A DNA stretch of 64,000 nucleotides from UBA6080 sp964607515. Lineage in GTDB: Bacteria; Fermentibacterota; Fermentibacteria; Fermentibacterales; JCC-6. Positions 7,853 to 17,207 of the stretch are shown piece by piece; position 1 is the first letter of the stretch; each line of letters starts with the position of its first letter. Below the pieces are notes generated by a model, which had not been told where the DNA came from, searched no databases, and saw only the letters and a program-made list of their open reading frames with translations. Position numbers and translations under genes: made by a program. Location: positions 1-64,000 of the forward strand of contig CAZSKU010000008.1 in NCBI GenBank assembly GCA_964607515.1, written 5' to 3'.

Positions 7853-8895
7853 CGGCAAAGCCCCCTGATCCCGGCGGACACCTTCTCAGCAGCATTTCCC
7901 GGAAGCAGAGCCACCATGGCCGAGGCCATGGCGGCCAGCCGGGGGGAATCATTCAGGAGTTCTCCCACCAGGCTCCAGAGCCGGTCCGGGTGGGCATCCT
8001 CCTGTACCATCAGCACCGCGGCGCCGGCGTCGGCTGCCACCCGGGCATTTGCAGTCTGGTGGTCGTCCGCGGCGTAGGGGTAGGGGATGAAAACCGCGGG
8101 CAGACCGAAGGCGGAGAGTTCCGCCATGGTCTGGGCTCCGGCCCTGGCCACCGCCAGGTCCGCCGAAGAGTACCAGTCGGACAGATCGTCCACGAAACCC
8201 CTGACCGTAAAATCCTCCCGGCCCTCCAGCTGACCGGCCATCCGGGCTTCGTCCCTGACGCCGGACTGCAGCAGCAGCCTGATGCCCGAAGGTCTGGCTG
8301 TCGCCAGATCGTTCAGCGCCGAGGCGCCCTGGCTGCCCCCCAGGAAGAGAACCACCCGGGCGTCCGCCGGAATCCCCAGCCTCTCCCGGGCACCGGCTGC
8401 CTTTCCCCGGGTGTCCCGGGGGATGCCCACGGCGCTCACGGGACAGCGGAAGTACCGTTCCTGTCCCGGAAATGCCGCAAAAGCCAGCCGGCAGAACCTT
8501 GACACCCACCGGTTACTCCTTCCGGGCAGGGCGTTGGTGTCCAGGACACACCCGGGCACCCCTGAAAGCCATGCCCCCGCGACACAGTAGAAGGAAGCGT
8601 AACCCCCGGTACCAAGCACCGCGTCCGCCCGGACGGTCCGGACCAGCCTCACCGCCCTGGCCAGGGCGGCGGCGCCGGTGAAGGGAAGCAGTATCCTGGA
8701 TCCCTTGTCTATTCTCGGGCTTCGAAGGGTGAACACCCGATCCCCCTCCGGGCCGTACATCGCCCGGTCGACAGGCCTTTCAGTACGGGCGTAGAAGACC
8801 TCCGCCCACCCCTCCATCATTATTCTGCGCCCCACGGCCAGAGCCGGGGCGATGTGTCCCCCGGTACCTCCCCCGGCCACCAGCACCCGCTTCAT
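7849..8895 (-). CDS. murG: UDP-GlcNAc:undecaprenyl-PP-MurNAc-pentapeptide GlcNAc transferase
   Basis: MurG converts lipid I to lipid II at the inner face of the membrane. The 348-residue GT-B glycosyltransferase opens with the signature VLVAGGGTGGHIAPALA. It also has the GTGGYASFY loop, the GGSQGASALN motif at the domain interface, and the C-terminal VARAGAQTMAEL donor-binding segment. The length is typical. The ATG at 8895 overlaps the ftsW stop as ATGA, and its own stop overlaps murC. Confidence 0.95.
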   Translation of the reverse strand: MKRVLVAGGGTGGHIAPALAVGRRIMMEGWAEVFYARTERPVDRAMYGPEGDRVFTLRSPRIDKGSRILLPFTGAAALARAVRLVRTVRADAVLGTGGYASFYCVAGAWLSGVPGCVLDTNALPGRSNRWVSRFCRLAFAAFPGQERYFRCPVSAVGIPRDTRGKAAGARERLGIPADARVVLFLGGSQGASALNDLATARPSGIRLLLQSGVRDEARMAGQLEGREDFTVRGFVDDLSDWYSSADLAVARAGAQTMAELSAFGLPAVFIPYPYAADDHQTANARVAADAGAAVLMVQEDAHPDRLWSLVGELLNDSPRLAAMASAMVALLPGNAAEKVSAGIRGLCR

Positions 8896-9998
8896 GCCCG
8901 CACCCTTCCGGCGGTCCCTGCAAGGAAACCCAGGGCACTCATGGTCATGACGATCCCCGTGCCCCCCCAGCTGACCAAAGGAAGCGGTATACCAGTGGGA
9001 GGCAACAATTTAGTTACAACACCGGCATGAATGAGAACACCCATGGCTATCACGGCTGTGAACCCCCCGGAGGCCATGGAGCAGAAGGTCGTGTCGGCCC
9101 CTGCTGCTATCCTCCAGCCGGCTGCGCATATGAGCACCAGACCGGACAGCACCATGACCACCCCCACGAAACCGGCCTCCTCTCCGATCACCGCCAGGAT
9201 GTAGTCGCTGAAGGCCTCCGGAAGAAAGCCCCTCTGCTGGCGCCCGCGGCCCAGCCCCCGACCCAGCAGCCCGCCGCTTCCCAGGGCTATGCACGCCTGG
9301 TGGGACTGGTAGCTTCCCCCGGAGGGCTCCGAACCATCCATGCCGGAGGTGACCCTGGTTATCCTGTAGGGCGAGGAGATCACCGCCGCAGCGGCCAGCA
9401 GCATGGCTGCCGCGCCGAGCACCGCCAGGTGCTTGAACCTGGCTCCCGCCAGAAGGAGCATCACCATCATCACCGCTCCAAGATAGGCCGCTCCGGAGAA
9501 GTCGGGCTGCTTCAGCATGATGGCCATGGGGATCAAAGCCGCAAGGATCATCATGCCGAAGTGTCTGGGCTTCCTGGCGTCCCACTTGCCCCGGGATACC
9601 ATGAAAGCCGACAGCAGAACGTAGGCGTAGCGAATGAGTTCCGACGGGAGAAGTCTCACCGGGCCCAGGTGGAACCACCGAGTGCTTCCGTTTATCACGG
9701 GGGCCAGGGAGCTTCCCGAAGCAGCCACCGTGAGTACCAGCAGCGCCAGCGCTCCGGAATAGACAGGGACCGCCAGGGCCTGGATAAGGGAGGGTTTCAG
9801 CCTCCAGGCGACGATCCCCATGATCAGCCCCGCGAGAACCCTCATCAGGTGTCCCTTAAGGTAGTGGAGACTGTCCCCGGCGGGGGTCACCCTCATGGAG
9901 GCGAAGGAGCTGGCTGTCCAGACAGCCAGTATTCCCAGGACCGTCACTATCCCGGTGGCTATCAGAAGCACGTTCCTGTCCCGGGCCAGCGGATTCAC
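8892..9998 (-). CDS. ftsW: SEDS peptidoglycan glycosyltransferase FtsW
   Basis: FtsW is the polytopic glycan-strand polymerase that works with FtsI at the septum. The 368-residue product has about ten membrane helices. It carries SEDS hallmarks: NGSTRWFHLG, LLPSELIRYAYV, KQPDFSGAAYLG, SDYILAVIGEEAGF, and a final LLPPTGIPLPLVSWGGTG. The GTG at 9998 was chosen because it overlaps the murD stop as GTGA and places the first helix right after a short basic N-terminus. Sequence upstream in the same frame is antisense-like and lies inside murD. Confidence 0.95.
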   Translation of the reverse strand: MNPLARDRNVLLIATGIVTVLGILAVWTASSFASMRVTPAGDSLHYLKGHLMRVLAGLIMGIVAWRLKPSLIQALAVPVYSGALALLVLTVAASGSSLAPVINGSTRWFHLGPVRLLPSELIRYAYVLLSAFMVSRGKWDARKPRHFGMMILAALIPMAIMLKQPDFSGAAYLGAVMMVMLLLAGARFKHLAVLGAAAMLLAAAAVISSPYRITRVTSGMDGSEPSGGSYQSHQACIALGSGGLLGRGLGRGRQQRGFLPEAFSDYILAVIGEEAGFVGVVMVLSGLVLICAAGWRIAAGADTTFCSMASGGFTAVIAMGVLIHAGVVTKLLPPTGIPLPLVSWGGTGIVMTMSALGFLAGTAGRVRA

Positions 9999-11338
9999 TG
10001 CAGTTCCTTGACCAGCGACCTGAAGTGGTCGCCCCGTTCCTCGAAGTTCCTGTACTGGTCGAAACTGGCGCAGCCCGGCGAGAGCAGCACCGTATCGCCC
10101 TCGAAGGCCCTGGCCGAAGCCTCCCGCACGGCCCCGGGAAGGTCCGCGGCGAAGGCTTTCTCCCCGGCTCCACTCCAGGCTTCGGCCAGCATGGACGCCG
10201 CCTCGCCGAAGAGGATCACCAGTCTGGCCTTCCTGGACACCAGTGGCGCCAGCCCGGAGTAGTCGGTCTCCTTTGCCCTTCCCCCGGCCAGGAGGATCAC
10301 AGGCCTCTCCGCCGCTTCCAGGGCGACCCTGAGGGAATCCGGATTGGTGGACTTGGAATCGTTGACCCACGTGATCCCGCCCTTGACCGCCACCTTCTCG
10401 ATCCGGTGGGGGACTCCGGCGAACTCCGTCAGCCCCGGGACCAACTGCTCCGGTGTCAGACCGGCGCCGTACGCCATGCAGACCACCGCCAGAGCGTTGT
10501 AGAGGTTGTGCCTGCCGGGAAGCCGCACCCGTCCAGAATCCAGAACCGGGGTTTCCCTGCCGTCCATGGCCACCACTATCATTCCCGAACCGTCCACCCA
10601 CGCGCCGGGATGTACCGGTCTCTCAAGGCTGAAGTACATCTCTGTGCCGCGGCTTCTGCCGTAGAGCACCGACAGGTTCCTGTCGTCGCTGTTGAGCACC
10701 GTGATGTCCTCGGAGTGCTGGTTCAGAAAGATTCTGGCCTTGGCGGCGGCGTAGCCCTCCATGGACCCGTGCCTGGCCAGGTGGTCAGGAGTGATGTTCA
10801 GGATGGCCGCCCCCCGGGGCCTGAACCTCTCCACTGTCTCCAGCTGGTAGCTGGAAACCTCCACCACGAATATCTCCGCACCGGGGTGTTCCAGGACCGC
10901 CCGGCTGAAGGCGTAGCCAGTATTGCCGCATACCACGGCCCGCCTGCCGGACCTGGAGAGGGTGAAGCCCAGCCACTCCGCGGTGGTGGTCTTGCCGTTG
11001 GAACCGGTGACCGCGTAGATCCCTCCGGTGGTGTTCGCCGCGGCCAGCTCGATTTCGCCTATCACGGGAATCCCCAGGCGGCGGGCCTCCCCGGGCAGGC
11101 CCGACCAGGGGTTCACCCCCGGGCTGATCACCAGCCCGTCGAGTTTTTCCACGTCGCCGGGAGAGCCGGGGCCTGTGACCAGCCGGTCCACCTCCGGAGG
11201 CCGGACCGCCGAGGGCGACACGTCGAACCCGGTGACCGAGAACCCCCTGGACTTCAGCAGTGCCGCGGCCGCGGCGCCGCTGATTCCCAGCCCGATCACC
11301 CCGATTCCCTTGCCCCCGCCTTCGCTCCAGTAACCCAT
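9995..11338 (-). CDS. murD: UDP-N-acetylmuramoylalanine--D-glutamate ligase
   Basis: MurD adds D-glutamate to UDP-MurNAc-L-Ala. The 447-residue protein has the N-terminal IGVIGLGISGAAAA fold, the ATP loop TGSNGKTTTAEW, the NITPDHLARH magnesium/substrate motif, VNDSKSTNPDS, and the C-terminal LLSPGCASFDQY signature of MurD. The ATG at 11338 opens the gene 14 bases after mraY. This is the only real gap between consecutive genes from rsmH down to ftsA. Its stop overlaps ftsW as GTGA. Confidence 0.96.
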   Translation of the reverse strand: MGYWSEGGGKGIGVIGLGISGAAAAALLKSRGFSVTGFDVSPSAVRPPEVDRLVTGPGSPGDVEKLDGLVISPGVNPWSGLPGEARRLGIPVIGEIELAAANTTGGIYAVTGSNGKTTTAEWLGFTLSRSGRRAVVCGNTGYAFSRAVLEHPGAEIFVVEVSSYQLETVERFRPRGAAILNITPDHLARHGSMEGYAAAKARIFLNQHSEDITVLNSDDRNLSVLYGRSRGTEMYFSLERPVHPGAWVDGSGMIVVAMDGRETPVLDSGRVRLPGRHNLYNALAVVCMAYGAGLTPEQLVPGLTEFAGVPHRIEKVAVKGGITWVNDSKSTNPDSLRVALEAAERPVILLAGGRAKETDYSGLAPLVSRKARLVILFGEAASMLAEAWSGAGEKAFAADLPGAVREASARAFEGDTVLLSPGCASFDQYRNFEERGDHFRSLVKELQ

Positions 11339-11352
11339 TTTCGATCCCCTGC

Positions 11353-12510
11353 CTATCTGATCTTGAAGGTGCTGATCCCCAGTAGACCCAGAATGATGGC
11401 CACGATCCAGAACCGCACCACCACCCGGCTCTCGGCCCAGCCCAGCAGTTCGAAATGGTGGTGTATCGGGGCCATCCGGAAGACCCTTTTCCCGGTCTTT
11501 TTAAAATGACAGACCTGGATCATCACGCTGAGGGTCTCCGCCACGAATACTCCCCCAACCAACAGCAGGAGCAGTTCGTTCCTGGTCACCACCGCCATGG
11601 ATCCTATGGCGCCCCCCAGGGCCAGAGATCCGGTATCGCCCATGAAGACCTCCGCCGGGGGCGCATTGTACCAGAGGAACGCCAGGCATGCCCCGGCCAT
11701 CGCTCCGCTGAAGACCGTAAGCTCCCCGACCCCCGGAAGGTGCGAGAACTGGAGGTACTCGGCGAAATTGGCGTGGCCCAGCAAGTACGCCAAGGCCCCG
11801 AAGGTCAGGATCGAGATCAGGCTGACCCCCGTGGCCAGCCCGTCAAGACCGTCTGTAAGGTTCACCGCGTTGGTGGTTCCGGCCAGCACCAGGGTTACCA
11901 GGAGCAGGTACAGGATGCCGAAGTCCACCCTTAACTCTTTGAAGAAGGGAACCGTGGTCTCCGTCGAATAGATGGTGATATCGCCGGATTCCAGTTCAAC
12001 GGTCCTGAATCCGGGGATTATCGAGGGTTCGTGGGCCGCGGCCACCGGCTGGGGGGGCGTCAGGAAGAGCCATATCCCCACTCCGAGCCCCAGAAGGCAC
12101 TGCCCCAGAAACTTATAACGCCCAACCAGTCCCCGGGGAGACTTCTTGACCGTCTTGAGGTAATCGTCCAGAGCCCCGATGAGCCCCATCCAGAGGGTGC
12201 AGGTCAGAACCACCAGCAGAGGCGTGCTGTCCAGCCTTCCCCACAGAAGCACCGGTACGAACACCGCCGCCAGTATGATGGCACCGCCCATAGTGGGAGT
12301 GCCCTGTTTTCTCCTGTGGGTCTTGGGACCGTCGTCCCGGACTTCCTGTCCAATCTGCCTCTTCTTGAGGGCTCTGATGATGCCCGGCGCCGCCAGGAAA
12401 CCGATGAGCAATGCGGTGAGCGTGGCCCCGGCGGTTCGCACCGTTATGTAGCCGAAAAGGTTGAAGAATCCAGCGGCCCCCCTGAGAGGGTAGAGCAGCC
12501 AGTAGAACAT
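11353..12510 (-). CDS. mraY: Phospho-N-acetylmuramoyl-pentapeptide transferase
   Basis: MraY moves phospho-MurNAc-pentapeptide onto undecaprenyl phosphate to make lipid I in the inner membrane. The 385-residue polytopic protein has KTHRRKQGTPTMGG, the GALDDYLK aspartates, NAVNLTDGLDGLA, FMGDTGSLALGG and the MAPIHHHFELLGW histidine motif, all diagnostic. An insertion of about 50 residues (PPQPVAAAHEPS through KELRVDFG) lies in a loop where several Gram-negative versions also differ. The ATG at 12510 shares its first base with the murF stop (TGATG). Confidence 0.96.
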   Translation of the reverse strand: MFYWLLYPLRGAAGFFNLFGYITVRTAGATLTALLIGFLAAPGIIRALKKRQIGQEVRDDGPKTHRRKQGTPTMGGAIILAAVFVPVLLWGRLDSTPLLVVLTCTLWMGLIGALDDYLKTVKKSPRGLVGRYKFLGQCLLGLGVGIWLFLTPPQPVAAAHEPSIIPGFRTVELESGDITIYSTETTVPFFKELRVDFGILYLLLVTLVLAGTTNAVNLTDGLDGLATGVSLISILTFGALAYLLGHANFAEYLQFSHLPGVGELTVFSGAMAGACLAFLWYNAPPAEVFMGDTGSLALGGAIGSMAVVTRNELLLLLVGGVFVAETLSVMIQVCHFKKTGKRVFRMAPIHHHFELLGWAESRVVVRFWIVAIILGLLGISTFKIR

Positions 12511-13796
12511 CAGTCCCCCTCCTCCCGGATCCCCCGGACCACCAGGTCGAGTCCCAGTGAATGGCTTCCCTTGACCAGGACCCGGTCTCCGGGTCTGATC
12601 GCCTTTCTTAAAACCTCCAGGGCGGACCCGGCGTCGGGAACCCATTCCATTCCCGGTTCCCCCCGGAAGACGCCGCCCAATCCCTCGCCCACCAGTATCA
12701 CCAGCCGCAGCCCTATCTCCGAGGCGCTGCGGATCAGATCCGTGTGAGCCTGTTCCCCGTGGGAACCCAGTTCCAGCATGTCTCCCAGGACCGCCACACC
12801 CCGGTCCCCGGCTCCCCGGAGCAGCTCCAGGCAGGCGGCGGCCGAATCGGGATTCGAGTTGTAGCTCTCGTCGTAGAGAAGAATTCCCCTGCCCCGCCAG
12901 ACCCTTCCCCGGCCGGCCATGCCGGAGTAGCGCTCCATGGCCCTGACAGCCGCCGCCGGGTCCACCCCCAGAAATTCCGCCGCGGCCGCCGCAGACAGGG
13001 CGTTTCTCAGGTTGTGGGCTCCGGGCACCGCAAGTTCCGGGCGTATCCTCCAGGGCATGAGTTCTCCGTCTTCAATCCAGGCATCTCCCCCGGGACCGGT
13101 GGTGAAAACCGTCAGGTTCCTTTCCCTGGCGGCCTTCGCGAGCACCGGTTCCCCGATGGGGATCACCGCGGCGCCTCCCTCTGCGGTTGTGTAAAGGAGT
13201 TCGGCCTTGGCCTTCGCTATACCCTCCCTGGAGCCAAGGAACTCCACGTGGGCGGTTCCTATGTTGGTTATCACCGTCAGCCCGGGACGGGCCACGGCCC
13301 CCAGCTCCAGCAGTTCCCCGAAGTGGTTCATCCCCAGTTCCAGTACCAGCGCCTGGGCGTCGGGACGGGCGTTCAACAGGGTGAGGGGAAGCCCGAGCCT
13401 GTTGTTGAGGTTCTCCCGGGTTCCATCCACCCGCAGAGACACTGCCAGAGCGGCCATCAGCATTTCCCGGGTGGTGGTCTTGCCGCTGCTCCCCGTCACC
13501 GCGGCCACGGGGCACTCGAACCGGCTTCGAGCCCATCGTCCCGCCTCCAGCAGGGCTTCACTGGTATCGGCCACCCGCAGCACCGAACCGGAAAATCCCT
13601 CCCTGGACACCACCGCCGCGGCGCCCCGGGCCAGGGCTTCCTCAACAAAGGCGTGGCCGTCGGTCCTGGTTCCGGGAAGGGCGAAGAACAGGCTTCCGGG
13701 ACCGGCCTTCCGGGAGTCGATGACAGCCCTGTCGAAAAGGTACCCTGTTCCCCCGGAAACCCCGAGATGCTCCGCCAGCCGGTCCAGATCCATCAT
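12510..13796 (-). CDS. murF: UDP-N-acetylmuramoyl-tripeptide--D-alanyl-D-alanine ligase
   Basis: MurF adds D-Ala-D-Ala to complete the UDP-MurNAc-pentapeptide. The 428-residue product has the N-terminal DSRKAGPGSLFFAL motif, the ATP loop TGSSGKTTTREM, ELGMNHFGE, and the DESYNSNPDS signature typical of MurF. Two adjacent ATG codons (13796 and 13793) are possible starts. Either overlaps the murE stop, so the N-terminus is uncertain by one residue. No ddl gene for making D-Ala-D-Ala is in the window. Confidence 0.95.
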   Translation of the reverse strand: MMDLDRLAEHLGVSGGTGYLFDRAVIDSRKAGPGSLFFALPGTRTDGHAFVEEALARGAAAVVSREGFSGSVLRVADTSEALLEAGRWARSRFECPVAAVTGSSGKTTTREMLMAALAVSLRVDGTRENLNNRLGLPLTLLNARPDAQALVLELGMNHFGELLELGAVARPGLTVITNIGTAHVEFLGSREGIAKAKAELLYTTAEGGAAVIPIGEPVLAKAARERNLTVFTTGPGGDAWIEDGELMPWRIRPELAVPGAHNLRNALSAAAAAEFLGVDPAAAVRAMERYSGMAGRGRVWRGRGILLYDESYNSNPDSAAACLELLRGAGDRGVAVLGDMLELGSHGEQAHTDLIRSASEIGLRLVILVGEGLGGVFRGEPGMEWVPDAGSALEVLRKAIRPGDRVLVKGSHSLGLDLVVRGIREEGD

Positions 13797-15229
13797 TCCG
13801 GTTCCCCCAGGGCCGACCGGGCTTCCTCCCGGTCGTCGAAGTGAACCTTCCCGGTTCCCAGAATCTGGTAGTCCTCGTGCCCTTTGCCGGCGATGATCAC
13901 CACGTCTCCCGGTTCCGCAAGGGCTACCGCCAGCCGGATGGCCCGGCGCCGGTCGGGCTCCACCACCACGTTTTCCATGTCTTCCATACCCGTCAGTATC
14001 CCCTGGATTATTCCCATGGGATCCTCTGTTCTCGGGTTGTCGCTGGTGACCACCGACAGGTGGGCCAGCCTTCTGGAAATGGCGCCCATGAGGGGTCTCT
14101 TGCGGGAATCCCGGTCACCCCCGCATCCGAATACCGAGATGAGGCGACCCCGGGCCAGCTCCCTGCCCTGACTGAGCACCCTCTCCAGGGCGTCCGGGGT
14201 GTGGGCGTAGTCCACAGCCACCAGAACGCCCCTGCGGTTCTCCACCGGTTCCATCCTGCCGGGAACGCCCGGAAAGTTGGCCAGGGCCCCGGCAGACACT
14301 TCCGGGGGCACCCCCAGGGCCGCCGCCGCGGCCACCGCACCTGCGGAATTGACGATGCTGAACGTCCCCGGCGCTCTTACGGCAACCTCCAGGGTGCCCC
14401 CGGGGGTGGCGAGGTCGTAGCGGGAGCCCTGAATCCCGGTCTCGTGCCTGAGGATCCTGAAGTCATCGCCGGGAAGGAAACCGAACCTCAGGGAACCGGG
14501 AAGGGACGGCCACTCCGGAGAGGCGCTTCCGATCACCGCGGTTCCTCCGGGCTTGAGGAGTTCCAGAAGCCTGAGCTTAGCCTTCAGGTACTCCTCCATA
14601 GTGCCATGAAAATCCAGATGGTCCTGGCTGATGTTGGTGAACACCGCGGCATCGAACCTTACCCGGTCCACCCGGGCCAGGGAGAGGGCGTGGCTTGACA
14701 CCTCCATGACGCATGCCCGGTCTCCGCCGTCCGCCATGGCCCTCATGAGTTCCGCCGTCCGCAGGGAGTCCGGGGTGGTGATGTCCGCGGGCAGCCCCCG
14801 GCCGGCCACGGTGTGGCCTACGGTACCCAGTATTCCGGTGGACGTCCCCCCCGACTCCAGAATCCAGGCCAGCATGTGCGCGGTGCTTGTCTTGCCGTTG
14901 GTTCCCGTGATTCCCGCGGTTTTCATTTCTTTCCAGGGTTCCCGGAAGAACCTTGCCGCCAACAGCGCCAGAAGCTCCCGGTTGCCGGATCCGGTGTTCC
15001 TCAGAACCCGGACGTCCCCGGTGTCGTCTTCGCCCTGGACCACCGCCGCGGCCGCTCCCCGGGAGAAAGCGTCCGGAAGGTAAACGCCGCCGTCGGCCTT
15101 GAAACCCTTGACGGCCACGAAAAGGAAGCCGGGTTTCACCTCCCTTGAATCGCAGGCGATTCCCGCGATCTCCGGGTCGTATCCCGGGGAGAAAATCCCC
15201 GTGCCCTCGATCAGCCGACCGAGCTTCAC
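13793..15229 (-). CDS. murE: UDP-MurNAc-L-Ala-D-Glu--meso-2,6-diaminopimelate ligase
   Basis: MurE adds the third residue of the stem peptide. The 478-residue protein has CDSREVKPGFLFVA, the ATP loop GTNGKTSTAHM, TTPDSLR, EVSSHAL and VDYAHTPDALE. The residue-selecting motif reads DNPR (SDNPRTEDP), which in this family marks specificity for meso-diaminopimelate rather than lysine. The GTG at 15229 overlaps the ftsI stop as GTGA, and longer starts would add sequence from inside ftsI. The stop overlaps murF. Confidence 0.95.
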   Translation of the reverse strand: MKLGRLIEGTGIFSPGYDPEIAGIACDSREVKPGFLFVAVKGFKADGGVYLPDAFSRGAAAAVVQGEDDTGDVRVLRNTGSGNRELLALLAARFFREPWKEMKTAGITGTNGKTSTAHMLAWILESGGTSTGILGTVGHTVAGRGLPADITTPDSLRTAELMRAMADGGDRACVMEVSSHALSLARVDRVRFDAAVFTNISQDHLDFHGTMEEYLKAKLRLLELLKPGGTAVIGSASPEWPSLPGSLRFGFLPGDDFRILRHETGIQGSRYDLATPGGTLEVAVRAPGTFSIVNSAGAVAAAAALGVPPEVSAGALANFPGVPGRMEPVENRRGVLVAVDYAHTPDALERVLSQGRELARGRLISVFGCGGDRDSRKRPLMGAISRRLAHLSVVTSDNPRTEDPMGIIQGILTGMEDMENVVVEPDRRRAIRLAVALAEPGDVVIIAGKGHEDYQILGTGKVHFDDREEARSALGEPE

Positions 15230-16941
15230 GGCGCCCCTCCGGACTCCGCGGCCACCAGTCCTCCTGTGTCTCCCAGGGGAGCCAGGGCCACCTCCGGTTC
15301 GGAGGACAGGATCCTGGATACGATCCTTTGAAAGGCCGGCGCCGCCAGGGCGCTGCCCCACCGGTAGGAGTACTCCGGCTGGTCAATCACCACCACCGCC
15401 ACCAGTTCCGGGTTCTCTGCGGGCACCATGCCGGCGAAGGCCGACAGGTAAACTCCCCTTCCCAGCGACAGTCTCTCGGCGGTTCCCGTCTTCCCCGCCA
15501 CCCTGACCCCCGGAATCTGCGCGGAACCTCCGGTGCCCTGCTCCACCGCCGAGGCGAGGACAGCCCGGATCTCGGCCGCGGTCTCCCGGGAAATCACCCT
15601 GCCCCTCTCGAACACGTTCCAGTCGCTCCACTCCCCGGCGCATCCCGTGGAACGGACCAGCCTGGGACCGTAGAGGGTCCCGCCGTTGGCGATGACCGAG
15701 TAGGCCATGGCCAGCTGCAGGGGCGTGACGCTGATCTCCTGTCCGATGGCCAGGTTGGCCCTGGAGACCCCCGACCAGATCGATATGGGATTGAGCATGC
15801 CGTCCATCTCCCCGGGCAGCTCCACCCCGGTGGCCCTGCCGAAGCCGAAACGGGCGCAGTACTCGTAGAGCACCGAGTCCGGTATGGCCCGGGCCATCAT
15901 CACGGTTCCCACGTTGCTGCTCTGGGATATCACCTCGGAAAGGCTGAGCGTGCTGTCTATCAGGTGGCTGTCATGGATTCTGATGCCCGAGACCTCCAGC
16001 CAGCCCGAGGAAACGTCAAAGCTGTCGGAGAGGGACACCAATCCCTCATCCAGAGCTGCGGCCAGGGCGAATGGCTTAAAGGTGCTTCCCGGTTCGTGGC
16101 TGCTCTGGACGCAGTGATTCCTGACGGGAATCCCCTGGGAATCCCTCACCGGGTAGCTTGCCATGGCCAGAATGTCTCCGTTGCGGGGGTCCACGATGAC
16201 CACCGCGCCCCAGTCCGCTCCGGAGGTGTCCACCGCCGCCGCCAGCTCCTCCTGGGCTATGGCCTGGAACCGGGCGTCTATGGTGAGCACCACGTCCAGC
16301 CCGTCCACCGCCGGTTCGCTCTGGGAGTCCAGGTCCCTGAGGCTGTAGTTCATCCAGGCGCTCCGCTCCAGGGACATATGCCCCGGAACGCCCTGCAGAA
16401 CGGGGTTCAACTGGAGTTCCAGCCCCTCAACGTGGTCGGGGGTACACCGTCCGATCACGGGGGCCATGAGATCCCCCATGGGGTAGACCCGGCGGTTCAG
16501 GATGGCGCAGTTCACCATTCTGGACCCGCGGCCCACGATATCCAGCGCCACAGGGTAGGGAACGTCGTCCGCCAGCACCTGATACCCGGGTTTCCGGTCC
16601 AGGGGAACCGGGAAACCGGCCTCCGACAGCATCGCCGCCACCTGGTCCACTTCGCACGCGCTGGCGGGAGGAACCCCGGGCCAGTAGACGCTGAACCGGG
16701 CGAAGGACTCGTTGCCGGCCATCAGATATCCGTTTCTGTCGTAGATGCATCCCCGGCCCGGCTCCACCTCCACCTCCACGGTGTTCTGGTTGTCCGCCAG
16801 TTCCCTCCAGTGTCGGTGGTCAAGGATCTGGACCCGGAACAGGGCCGCCACCACCATCACGAAGAAGAACAGGTTGAGGAACATGCAGAGCTTCAGCCTG
16901 GCGCCGAGTCTCTCGTTCATCACGTCGCGCCTCGGCGTCAT
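15226..16941 (-). CDS. ftsI: Septal peptidoglycan transpeptidase FtsI (PBP3 type)
   Basis: FtsI cross-links murein at the septum as partner of FtsW. The 571-residue class B penicillin-binding protein has a short cytoplasmic tail, one membrane helix (about 18-36) and the RGCIYDRNG pedestal motif. The transpeptidase triad is the serine motif STFK (286-289), SSN (341-343) and KTG (484-486). The ATG at 16941 overlaps the ftsL stop as ATGA. No C-terminal PASTA domain is present, so it is not the Spo/PBP2x form. Confidence 0.95.
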   Translation of the reverse strand: MTPRRDVMNERLGARLKLCMFLNLFFFVMVVAALFRVQILDHRHWRELADNQNTVEVEVEPGRGCIYDRNGYLMAGNESFARFSVYWPGVPPASACEVDQVAAMLSEAGFPVPLDRKPGYQVLADDVPYPVALDIVGRGSRMVNCAILNRRVYPMGDLMAPVIGRCTPDHVEGLELQLNPVLQGVPGHMSLERSAWMNYSLRDLDSQSEPAVDGLDVVLTIDARFQAIAQEELAAAVDTSGADWGAVVIVDPRNGDILAMASYPVRDSQGIPVRNHCVQSSHEPGSTFKPFALAAALDEGLVSLSDSFDVSSGWLEVSGIRIHDSHLIDSTLSLSEVISQSSNVGTVMMARAIPDSVLYEYCARFGFGRATGVELPGEMDGMLNPISIWSGVSRANLAIGQEISVTPLQLAMAYSVIANGGTLYGPRLVRSTGCAGEWSDWNVFERGRVISRETAAEIRAVLASAVEQGTGGSAQIPGVRVAGKTGTAERLSLGRGVYLSAFAGMVPAENPELVAVVVIDQPEYSYRWGSALAAPAFQRIVSRILSSEPEVALAPLGDTGGLVAAESGGAP

Positions 16942-17207
16942 TCCTCCTCCAGCAGGGTGAACGAGGAGAGCGGCAGGGGCTCCAGCCCCAGGGCCCTTCC
17001 AACCTCCATGAGCCTCTGGGGATTCTCCAGTCGGGCAATGCTCCCGCAGGCTTCCGCCACCCTTCGACGGAGGCTGTCCAGGTCCTCCTCCATCCGGTGA
17101 AGCTCCACCAGTCTCGCCAGTCGGAAGTTCTTCATGCCCATCTGTATCACGGCGTTAACCAGCAGGGCAGCCAGAACCATCACCGTTACCGTTGCCCTCA
17201 GGCTCAT
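16938..17207 (-). CDS. ftsL: FtsL-like cell division protein
   Basis: The 89-residue product has one N-terminal membrane helix (about residues 5-24). A coiled-coil-prone stretch follows (RLVELHRMEEDLDSLRRRV), then a short PQRLMEVGRALGLEPL segment like that of FtsL proteins. FtsL links FtsQ and FtsB to FtsW/FtsI. Sequence identity in this family is poor, so the call rests on size, topology and position between rsmH and ftsI. The ATG at 17207 overlaps the rsmH stop as ATGA, and the stop overlaps ftsI. Confidence 0.85.
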   Translation of the reverse strand: MSLRATVTVMVLAALLVNAVIQMGMKNFRLARLVELHRMEEDLDSLRRRVAEACGSIARLENPQRLMEVGRALGLEPLPLSSFTLLEEE